Positions 1-9,639 of a DNA stretch of 64,000 nucleotides are shown one piece after another; positions within the stretch are counted from its first letter, which is position 1; each line of letters starts with the position of its first letter. The DNA comes from Juglans regia (taxonomy: Eukaryota > Streptophyta > Magnoliopsida > Fagales > Juglandaceae). Below the pieces are notes generated by a model, which saw only the letters and a program-made list of their open reading frames with translations, ran no database searches and was not told where the DNA came from. The position numbers and the translations under genes were made by a program. The stretch is taken from assembly GCF_001411555.2 (NCBI RefSeq), contig NC_049903.1, positions 31,227,083 to 31,291,082 of the forward strand, read 5' to 3'.

Positions 1-197
1 AACCACGCATCGATACTGACATGTAAGATATTCGTTTAATAAAACAACATAAATTGAGACGAAAATAATTTTCGTGAGACAGATAATATTCTTCTTCTCT
101 CAATTTTTTTTTTCTTTTCAATAAAAAAACTTATGTCAGTGTCGGTATGTGATTTAGTGCATATTAAAGCTCTTATTTTTTAAAAGAGTTCTTTAAG
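1..197. other. 3' flank remnant of an AKR A-type unit lying left of the window
   Basis: These bases match the segments at about 8936-9130 and 46310-46500, which lie downstream of AKR copies 1 and 4. About 500 bp found between that segment and the copia relic in the other copies is missing here. No gene is visible. I infer that another AKR unit lies beyond the left edge. Confidence 0.55.
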
Positions 198-2706
198 AAT
201 ATATACAAATTGAATTAGTAGATCATGAGATTGTTGACCTCGTCGTCATTATAATAAACAAAACTATAAAGTGACAACTTGTTAGCAACTTTTATATAAT
301 TAAGTTATATGATAGACTTTGAAAAGGAAATTGTATTTCTATATTCTCATTAATTAAATAAAGATGTATAAGGAGGCATTTATAGACAAATACAAAAGGA
401 ATCTTTTCTAGGCATTATTACAAACAGAGAACGTGCACTGTTATATGGTATTGCATTGTACAACTTTCCTGCCAAAACGGTTAAAACAAAATACAGAGGA
501 CACATACACTTGTCTACGTAATTCCTAAAGGTTCTAGAGCAGTGGTTGATGTGCTTGGTGCTTGTCATGTCACTTGTGATTTGGAGTCCAATGTAGATGG
601 CTCAATACGCCCCTGGAGCCAAGCGGGGTCTCAACAACAGTGAGGCTAATTCTGAGAAGATGAAATCGAGAGGTTGCAAGGGGATTTAGTGAGGATATCA
701 GCTAGTTGGTCTTTTGGTGGTAGAAAAGCAACATGAAGAGTTTTTATAGCAACTTGATCACAAACAAAATGAAAATCAATTTCCATGTACTTGGTGCAAG
801 AATGTAGAATTGGGTTAACGGATAGGTAGGTTGCACCAAGATTGTCACACCATAGAAGATGATTTTTAGAAATAAAAATGTGCAGTTCCTTTAAAAGATT
901 TTGAATCCAAAGGAGTTCGGCAATTTTGTTGGTGAGGGCCTTATATTTAGCTTTGGTGCTAGAGCGAGCAACAATGCGTTGCTTGTGAGAACTCCAGGAG
1001 ATTAGATTGTTACCCAAAAAAAAAAAAAAAATACAAAAGCCACATGTAGAGTGACGATCATCCGGACAACCAGCCCAATCCGTGTCTGAAAATGCTTGAA
1101 GTTGTAGGGAGGAAGACTTGTGAATGAAGAGACCGAAATTAAGAGTTTGTTAAAGGTATCTCAGTAGACGTTTAATAGCCTACCAATATGTGTGTTTTGG
1201 ATTGTATATAAACTGACAGATTTTGTTAACTGTGAAAGCAATGTCCGGACGAGTGAGGGAGACATATTGAAGGCTCCAACCAATGGAGCGATACAATGTA
1301 AGATCCAAAAAGGTTGGAGTGTCAAAAACAGAAAGGTGACTAGAGGCAGCCATTGGAGAATTAACTCCATTGACTGAAAGCATATTTACTCGAGAAAGAA
1401 TATCAAAGATATATTTCTATTGAGAGAGTAAAATTCCAGTTTCCAAATGACAAATTTCAATACTAAGAAAAAAATTTAACTGGCCTAAATCTTTGACAGG
1501 AAAAACAGATGTTAGAAATGAAATGAGTTGATCAATTTGAGATGGATGAGAACTTGTCAATATTATATCATCTACGTAGACCAGTACATAGATAAAAATG
1601 GACTTGTAAGAGTAAATAAATAGAGACGGGTCAGCTTGGGAAGGATGAAATCCATACTCAAATAGGCGAGATGAGAGTTGTGTGAACCAAGCATGATGTG
1701 CTTGTTTAAGGCCATAAATGGCCTTATGTAAGTGACAGACATACTAGGGGTGTTCAGAATGAACAAAACCGATTGTCTGGGACATGTAGACGGTTTTGGT
1801 GAGATCTCCATGAACAAACGCATTTTGGATGTCAAGTTGCCGAATGGGCCATCGATGAGACACAATGAGAGAGAGGACTAAGCAGATTGCAGTTGGTTTC
1901 ACAACCGGGCTGAATGTTTCAGCATAGTCGATGCCTTCCTTCTAGTGAAAACCCTTGGCGATGAGTCTCGCCTTGCGTCTTTCGATGGAGCCGTCGGCAC
2001 TATGCTTGGTTCGGAACACCCACCTGCATCCAACAACATTAGAAGGAGGGTGGGAGGGAACAAGAGACCAAGTTTTGCTCTGAAGTAGAGCTTAAAATTC
2101 TTTACTCATGGTGTCACGCCACTCAGAGAAATGAGATGCAGTGGTGTAGGACAATGGTTCTTCGGGAACTTTGATGGTGAGGGTACGACAGTGACGAGGA
2201 TTTGGGTATGGGATTTGACCATGTGTGAAGGGTTTCGGACGGGAATTGTTTGTTTTAGACCGTATAATGATCGGTGAGCATGGGAGGGGCGGTGGTATGA
2301 GAGAAACATGAGGGTTAGGGTTACCATGAGTCGTATTTGGGGGAGAAGACGAAACAGGTTGTGAAGATGAAGATGATGGGCTGAATGTGATGGAGCTGGA
2401 GGGAAGAGTTAATGGGTTTGGATGATGTGGTGGATTTGTGCCCAAGACGGAAAGTTGGAGAATTGGGAGGGTTGTATGTGTTTGTTGAGATATGTTGAGG
2501 CCCAAATGAGATTGAGGAGAGTTTAGACCTGAAACAGAATAAGAGAGATAGGGAAAAGAATTTTCATTAAAAATAACAACATGAGATATATATGGCAGAT
2601 TGGTGGGAACGTGTAAACACTTATAGCCTTTATGTATACGACTATATCCAAGAAAGAGACAAGGAATGTAATAGAAGTGGATTTTGTGATAGTTATAGGG
2701 TCGAAA
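198..2706 (-). mobile_element. Ty1/copia relic 0 (3' half, degenerate)
   Basis: This is a minus-strand copia relic matching those at 9.6-13.2 kb and 47-50.6 kb. Read on the minus strand from right to left, it shows an integrase C-terminal/linker region (about 2700-2092), reverse transcriptase pieces (about 2050-1161) and RNase H (about 1017-646, with STKAKYKAL and LWCDNLGATYLS). A polypurine tract (seen on + as CGCCCCCT near 610) abuts an LTR that ends at 604 on +. Stops and frameshifts are frequent. The 5' half is missing: it is cut at about 2706 by gypsy-derived sequence. The outer LTR limit is not certain. SPIHKGYKCLH-type motifs suggest the Ale/Retrofit group, with moderate confidence. 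Confidence 0.75.
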
Positions 2707-3587
2707 TTTTTTTCCAATTTTCGAGAATAATGGCATATGGGATTCGGTTCAAGGAGTTGGAAAACATGGTTTGGGGATTAAGGCAGCACCAAGAATAGCA
2801 AGAAAAGAGGGTTAAGGACCACTAGGGTTATTTAGAGATGTTGAATTCGAAAATAGATGTATTGTTAGAAGCTGTGAATGGAGGAAGACTGGGATATCAG
2901 AATGGTAATGCAAACAGGAAGAAGGTCTTAATTTTGAGCATTCTGGGGTGTCGGCAGATATGAAACTTCATTCTATAAAATTAGAATTTGCAAGATTTGA
3001 TGGGGAGAATCCAACTGAGTGGATTTCTAAGAAAAATCATTACTTTGCCTTACACCCCATGCCGGATGGGCAAAAGATTTTGATGTCCTCATTTTATATA
3101 GAGGGAAATGCATTGATATGGTTTCAAGATGTTGAGAAAACTGGGATTTTCAATACTTGGAGTTCTTTTATTGATGGACTACATTTAAGAGTTTGGAGTT
3201 AATCTTACGATGATCCCATAGAAGCACTTACGAGATTAAAGCAGAATACAACATTTTGAAGTAATCTCCAATAGATTAAAAGAGTTATCTGAGAATTACA
3301 AATTAAGTTGTTTCTTGTGTTGGTTGAAAGTCGAGATAAGCCTACCAGTGATGATGCTACACCCTTAGAATCTTAATTATGCCTTTGGATTAGGCAATAT
3401 CGAAGAGGAGTACATTCTCAGTACTCGTAATTTTCTTGATACCATGGTAGCTAGAAGAGTGGGATTAATAATAAATTCTAAAGAATAGATTGAAGTTAGG
3501 GTGGCAAATGGGCACATGATTCATTAAATGTGAAGAAACTGAAGTATAATAAGCAATGAAGGGAAAGTGATGGGCACATGATTCATT
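2707..3587 (+). mobile_element. Ty3/gypsy relic A (gag fragment, internally deleted)
   Basis: This stretch matches the gypsy relic at 34.9-36.3 kb. It holds a retrotransposon gag fragment (2948-3202) with ADMKLHSIKLEF, NPTEWI and ALIWFQ motifs. A jump near 3420 then joins it to a protease-proximal piece, and a further jump near 3520 leads to LTR sequence (GGGCACATGATTCATTAAA). The 5' LTR is missing; the left boundary is a junction with copia relic 0. It is dead sequence. Confidence 0.75.
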
Positions 3588-3595
3588 AAATGCAG

Positions 3596-4353
3596 TAGGG
3601 GTGCTACCCGCATGGTGTGGGGTGGGGGCACCCCCTCCCCGCCCCTCGCCCCCCGCCCCGCACCATGCGGGTGTTAGGGGTTTTTCCCCCGCCCCCGCCC
3701 CCGGGAGGCCGGGGCAGGGTCCCCCGCCCCGGTGCTGGGGGGCGGGGGAAAAACCCCCATCCGCCCCGCCCCCCGCCTAGGCACTACATTATGTTAAAAA
3801 AAAATTTTTTTGGTTTAAAAAAATTTTTTTAGACCCAAATTATAATATAATTTAAATAATAAATTAAAATTTATAAATATAAAAAAAATTTAAACTCATT
3901 AGAGTTAGATTTCGGATTGATTTGGCCTCCTAGACCAATCTTTATATAGGAGGCTAAGGCAAAACAATAGTCATCCTTAAGCAGTGTGGGACTTACTACT
4001 TAGTCCCACATTGCTTAAGAATGACTATTGTATTGTCTTTGCCTCCTATATAAAGATTGGCCTAGGAGGTCAAAGCAATCCAATGACTTGAATATAATTT
4101 TAAGTCTTTTATAAATTGTGTATATCTATATACAATATATTTATTTAATATATATAAATAAATTTTTTTTTTAATGTGGAAGGGGGGGGGCGGGGCGGGG
4201 CCCCGCTGGGGTCATCCCGCCCCCCGCCCCCGCTATGCCCTCTCTATGCAGGGCGGGGGACCCCGCCCCGGCATGGACGGAGCGGGTTAGCCCGCCTGCC
4301 CATGCGGGGGCGGGGCAGAAGCGGGGCGGGGCAGCGGGGGCTACCCACTCCTA
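3596..4353. mobile_element. GC-rich hAT-like MITE with 8-bp TSD
   Basis: The ends are TAGGGGTG and CACTCCTA, an inverted repeat with one mismatch. They are flanked by AAATGCAG (3588-3595) and AAATGTAG (4354-4361), an 8-bp target-site duplication with one difference. An 8-bp TSD and a TAGGGGTG terminus are typical of hAT elements. The host sequence is the gypsy LTR, which reads uninterrupted at 38660. Both ends of the element are extremely G/C rich (3600-3780 and 4180-4350), while the centre is AT-rich and contains a large foldback. Open frames inside the GC blocks are compositional artefacts. Confidence 0.7.
3914..4081. repeat. 168-bp foldback (inverted repeat) inside the GC-rich MITE
   Basis: Two arms of about 80 bp are near-perfect reverse complements around a short centre near 3995-4003. 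The arms start GGATTGATTTGG and end CAAAGCAATCC. The transcript could form a long hairpin. It looks like a second MITE nested in the first. Confidence 0.8.
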
Positions 4354-4700
4354 AAATGTAGTAGATTACGTGTATAGTCTTATTCAGTATAGATTACAAG
4401 AATACCCTTTCATTTGTAGCTAGAATAACAATTTCTGAATTGTCTAAATACTTTTCGTTTAGTTAATAAATTTATCTCAACTTATTTTAACTCATAATTA
4501 TAATTTTTTAAAATTTTAATATAAAATATAATAAATAATTTAATTTTTTTAAATCTTAAAATAATAATAATAATATTAAAATAATAATATTTTATCATTT
4601 CAACTAAATTCTAAACTGAAACTTTCTTTGTAAAGGTTATTGAGAAAAGTCAAGGGATTTCGAAGTTCATTACATCGGTCTTTCTTCCTTCTAATATTTT
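4354..4700 (+). mobile_element. Gypsy LTR remnant with nested AT-rich MITE, upstream of AKR copy 1
   Basis: 4354-4450 and about 4620-4680 match the gypsy LTR at 34.7-34.85 kb and 38.66-38.99 kb (GATTACAAGAATACCC; GTAAAGGTTATTGAG). Between them lies an AT-rich insert of about 170 bp (about 4451-4618), which is also present at 38769-38955. The remainder up to the ATG at 5081 matches the upstream region of copy 4 and is the probable promoter/5'UTR. No clear TATA box is seen. Confidence 0.6.
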
Positions 4701-5080
4701 TCCTTGTTTCTGGTGCGAGTTTTAATTGGTTTTCCTTAGAAGAAAAGTCAAGGGAGGTAGTTGTGCATGCTTTTCTGCACAACCATTTCCACAACTATCA
4801 GTTTTTATTGGGTTCAAGCTTCAGCTTCTCAGGGAGAGAGTGCACGAGAGGTAGTTGTGCCATCAGTTTTTATTGGTCTCAAAGCCAGTTACGTTTCACA
4901 TCAGTATCCCCACATGATCCATCTCTTGAGGTAAAAGTTATCTTCCATCATAGATTAAATTTCTTCACCAAAAAATAAAAGAAAAGAAAAACAAGTGATC
5001 TCGTACGTAGCCTTTTCATTGCGTTGACTCTCGTCCATTCTCTCCCTCCATCTGATCTGATTTCCCCTTATTCATGCACC

Positions 5081-8064
5081 ATGGCACACGAAATTCGGTT
5101 CTTCGAGTTGAACACGGGAGCTAAGATCCCTTCTTTGGGACTGGGGACGGCGCAGGTCGACCCCAGCCTCCTCGGTGAAGCCGTGGCCACTGCCAGTGCC
5201 ATCAAGGTCTTCTTCGTTTCCTTCTTTATCTGCCGCTGTCGCCATTTTTAGGTTTTGGAGTTTTTATGGACGTCATGATTAATTTTTGTGGTGTGAAAAG
5301 TAAAGAATAGCTTAATTAGCTCTCTAGCTACAAGCCAACATGTTTACTTGTGCTGCAGGTTGGATACCGCCATATTGATTGCGCTCAACTCTATGGCAAT
5401 GAAAAGGAGGTAAAATATTTTCTGAAAACTTCGCCTTGAGCCTTTAGTATCGTCTAACTACGACCAAACTCTAAGCTATAGAATTGCTTTAGGTATCTGA
5501 TACACTTGAAAAGGAGGTAATGAAAAGGAGGTAATGAAAAGGAGGTAAAATATTTTCTGAAAACTTGGTGTCACTCGTCTTGAGCCTTTAGTATCGTCTC
5601 ACTACGACCAAATTCTAAGCTATAGAATTGCTTTAGGTATCTGATACACTTGATGCTTTAGATCTTCCTACAGCATGAGTCGCATATTAGCCAACCAATT
5701 TGATTCAAGCTTGTGGACTATATATCTTTCATAGATGGAATTTACTTATAGATTCGAATACCCACCGCCTAGGCATTTTTTTCGGATTTCTATTTCGATG
5801 ACATGGAAGGACGCCTTCATGAGTATTCCCAGTTAGTTTGCCATAGTGCGCATGCTGGGGTATGGGGCTAAGTGCTGACACATCCATTTTCTCTTTACTT
5901 AATTATTTTTTGATACGCACGAAATAGTTAGTAATGATGTTCTAAGTCTTGTTTTATTGCTAATTGAAATTGCTTAAGCTTTTGCAAGAATTGTACATGA
6001 TCTGATTTCTACTACTCATTTCTTGTAGATTGGTCTCATTCTGAAGAAACTATTTGAAGATGGTGTGGTGAAGCGTGAGGATTTGTGGATTACCTCTAAA
6101 CTCTGGTTTGTTTTATAGAGTAAAAAGTTTCCATTTAAAATGATAATGCTTTGTTCCTTATATGAGTTACTAACAGGATCTTTGATCTTATTTAGTACGT
6201 TTTCTTTACATCTAAAAATGAGATAATCCACAGGAGCACTGATCATGCACCTGAAGATGTTTCAGAGGCTTTGGATACTACTTTGCGAAACTTGCAACTT
6301 GATTATCTTGACTTGTACCTTGTATGTATCACTGATTAAAGCTTATGAGCGATTTGGATATCTACAAACTTGGTACACTAGTTTTTGCTTTGATACACCC
6401 TGCAGTCTTCTAACTTTTAGAAAGGCTTCCTAGAACTACCTATTGAAGGTGAAATAGAAGGGCTTTTTTTTAAAAAAAATATATAAAAATAAAAAAATTC
6501 CACGCATAGTACTTATGACCAAGTCATGGAATGCCTTGAGTCTGCTTCTATTCTTCTCAGAAAATTACACTTTGAAATATTAGTATTGACATCATTTTCT
6601 TCTCGATGATGCGGTATTGAGGACATTATTTAACTGTGACTAAATGAGGCTGCTCAACTTTTTAAGATCCATTGGCCAGTCCGGATGAAGAAAGGGTCAA
6701 TTGGCATTAAACCAGAAAACCTCATTCAACCAGATATACCTAGCACGTGGAAAGCAATGGAAGCACTCTATGTTTCTGGAAAGGCTCGAGCTATTGGTGT
6801 CAGCAATTTCTCTTCAAAGAAGCTTGGCCATCTGTTGGAGGTAGCACGGGTGCCTCCTGCTGTTAACCAGGTGGAGTGCCACCCCTCATGGCAGCAACCA
6901 GGATTACATGCATTTTGTAAATCCAAGGGAGTTCACTTATCTGTGAGTTTATACGCAAATTTTCAGTATTTTAAGATGGTTTATCTATTTTTGAGGAGGC
7001 AAATCTTATGTGAAAGGTTGAATATTTTTTATTTCTATCATTGAAGGTTTTAAGATTGTTAAAAATGGTAACACTGTGATGTTTTCTTTATCTAGGGATA
7101 TTCGCCATTAGGCTCTCCTGGCACTACGTGGCTCAAGAGTGACGTTCTTAAGAATCCAATTCTAGGTATGGTTGCAGAGAAAGTAGGCAAAACTCCTGCA
7201 CAAGTAGCCCTTCGTTGGGGTCTGCAAATGGGTCATAGTGTGCTTCCAAAGAGTACACATGAAGGAAGGATTAAGGACAACTTTGATATCTTCAACTGGT
7301 CTATACCTGAAGTCTTGCTCGCCAAATTGTCCGAAATTGAGCAGGCATGTATTCAGTTAGACATTGTCTTTCTAAATTATACTTCAGGATCACTTACTGC
7401 ACCTTTCTTTTTCATGGCCAATTCTATATATAGCTTTTACCAGCTTATACAGTCGCTATTTCCTGCTAATATGTTATCAAGTGAATTGGCCCTTGGCTTT
7501 GGAGATAAAAAATAATAATAATTAATTAATTAATTAATTAATTAATTGAATTGGTCGTTAGGCGTTGCTATTGTATACGTCCCATGTAATTGGACTCTTG
7601 TATACTCTTTTGATTAATAAAAGCTTGTTTACCGATAAAATAAAATTTAAAAAAAAAAAAAAAAAATTATTAGCCAATGTTCTAATTAGCTCTCATTGAG
7701 AGCTACCGTTAGTTATAGAATTTTTTTTTTTTTTTTATACTTTTTCACACATGTATCTTTTAGCACTTTTAGATATTTAAAAATAAAAAATAAAAAACTT
7801 ATAATATTATTAAAAAATATTTTTTTTAAAACTAAAATAATTAAAAATAAAAAAATCACTGCAGTAAGAGTGCATTTTTCTATGCTCCCTCTATGATGCT
7901 GTTACTGGGTCTCTGATCAGGTCCAATGAATATGGTATAATGACGATTATATGTTCCCGATGTTTATTGTGCAGGCAAGATTGATAACAGGGAACTTCGT
8001 CTTTGTCCACGAGACTTTTGGTCCGTACAGGACTGTTGAGGAATTATGGGATGGCGAAATATGA
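5081..8064 (+). CDS. Aldo-keto reductase copy 1 (A type, AKR4C-like), intact, 7 exons
   Basis: Exons: 5081-5206, 5359-5409, 6029-6105, 6234-6321, 6667-6942, 7096-7344, 7975-8064. They sum to 957 nt, giving 318 aa plus stop, the usual length for plant AKR4C enzymes. The family reduces aldehydes and ketones with NADPH, using a TIM barrel, in cytosol or plastid. The catalytic tetrad is present: D49 (RHIDCAQ), Y54 (QLYGNEKE), K83 (ITSKLW) and H116 (IHWPVR). The coenzyme segments GYSPLGSPG (Y208) and LPKST (K258) are also present. ATG 5081 is chosen because the open frame upstream begins only with TTG. Oddities: the GTW motif reads GTA (A24); exon 1 has two extra codons (Ala-Ser) near its end; intron 6 has a GC donor (CAG/GCATGT); the intron 4 acceptor is AAG; intron 2 carries a local duplication. 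Family identity is certain; the substrate is unknown. Confidence 0.9.
5400..5650 (+). repeat. Local tandem duplication in intron 2 of AKR copy 1
   Basis: The 3' end of exon 2, its donor and about 100 bp of following intron recur directly downstream. The string GAAAAGGAG/GTAA appears again ending at 5516, 5530 and 5544. Copies 2, 4 and 5 have the segment once, so the duplication arose only in copy 1. It creates three additional decoy donor sites. Confidence 0.85.
7518..7670 (+). repeat. ATTA microsatellite and poly-A-ended LINE-like tail in intron 6 of copy 1
   Basis: An (ATTA)n tract (about 7518-7548) is followed by a segment (about 7558-7666) with AATAAA and then a run of about 18 A. The segment resembles the 3' tail of plant LINE-type retroposons. 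It occurs in intron 6 of copies 2, 4 and 5 too, so it predates the duplications. The ATTA tract is specific to copy 1. Confidence 0.5.
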
Positions 8065-9639
8065 GCAGCGAGATAACATGTTCTGTGTTCTGTTTTTGTT
8101 TTTTCTTTTCTTTTCTTTTCTTTTCTTTTGATATTTCAAATTTGTATCTTAAAGCTTGCTTGACTTCCATTTGAGTGTTAGGGTTTGAGTGTTTTTGTCA
8201 AAGTTTGAGGTAATAAAAGGTGTAATGATGTACCATCAACTAATTTGTAATTTGAGTGTTTTTGTATTTTTGTTTTTAATTTTTTTAATAAATTACATGA
8301 CATTATATGGTGGTGTCACTTAGGACCGTTTGAACGATAAGTTTGAGATGGTTAAAAGGTATTATTTTTATAAATTTCATCTAATCGGCAGCACATTTTC
8401 AATGTAATAAACATTGGTTTGACTTTTTTTTTTTTAATTTTTAGTTGGTAAAATATTGGTTAGTAAAATCTATAAGAAAAACTTTGAAGTACCTCTTATA
8501 TCATGGCTGGTTTGGAGAGTGAATTGTGATGAAAATTTTGTAAATATTAATAAGATAATTTGTAAATAGTAGTATTAAAATTATTTGAGTTGAGTATTTT
8601 TTTAAATTTTGGAAAAGGTGGGAGAAAAAATTGAATAAAAAATATTATAAAGTTAAAATCTTGTTAGAATATCGTTTTATAATATTATTTTTGTTTGAAA
8701 AATTGAAAAAGTTGAATTATTTTTTTTGAAAAAAAATTAAGAAAGTTGTAATGATTAGTTTGAAAAAATTGTAATAATTAATTTGAAAATGTTTGTATTT
8801 AAATAATATTTGAGAAGAAGATAGGATGAGAATTTTAAGATAATATTTATTTTCAAGCAAGTTCTAAATATGACGTATTTCTATTGACAAGTATTAATTT
8901 TATAGGCAAAGTTTTCTTACAAGTGAGGTCGCACACCAAACTACGTAATCGATATTGACATGTAAGACATTCGTTTAATGAAACAGTGCGAATTGAGATA
9001 GAAATACTTTTTGTGAGATAGATGACCTTCTTCTTCTTTCAAAATTTTCTTTTTTTTTTTATTTTTCTTTTCAATAAAAAAAATCATGTCAACGTCGGTA
9101 AGCGGTTTAGTGCATAGCAAAGCTTAAATGTGGAAGTTCCTATTTTAAAATTTATTAGCTATCATTATAATAAATGTTGAAATGATAGAATTTTATCGAA
9201 CTTAAACGTGGAAGTTCCTATTTTTAAAGAACTCTAGGATGCTGATTCCTCTCACGTCCATGTCATGCTAAAAGTCTATACGAAAATGTTATTTTTTTAA
9301 TATTAAGTCCCATTCAACATTGCCAACTTTAGCTGATCCGAAAAGTCTCGAGTTATGAGTCTTATGACCATTTATAAGAGATAATCAGATAAAAGAATGG
9401 TCAAATCTTCAGACATTTCAAACATTGTAACGTTAGATACAAAATAGTGTACAAGTCTTCTACGCTTCTATTGAAAATAAGTAAATTCTATTCTTAAAAA
9501 AATAGTTTTTTATATAAAAATTAAATTTATTCATTTTTTTTAAAAAAATTATGCAAATTTTATTCATTCTAAAAGTGTGCAGATCATTTTTGTTTAAAAA
9601 ATTGCGAACACAAGACAAGAAAGATGTTTAAGACATTAA
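8065..9639. other. 3' flank of copy 1 with a MITE; no gene
   Basis: An AATAAA at 8212-8217 is a candidate poly(A) signal. About 8505-8875 is an AT-rich MITE-like repeat (family TTTGGAGAGTGA...) that recurs at about 45880-46240 and, more diverged, at 33.8-34.1 kb. The rest is AT-rich intergenic sequence shared with the flank of copy 4. No coding signal is seen. Confidence 0.6.

Noticed and set aside
3617..4361. Proline/glycine-rich frames in the GC blocks
   Set aside because: They are low-complexity products of G/C runs inside a MITE.
5024..5080. N-terminal extension of AKR copy 1 (and copy 4 from 39466)
   Set aside because: The upstream frame starts with TTG, not ATG. Family members begin near the MAxEI/RFFELN start.
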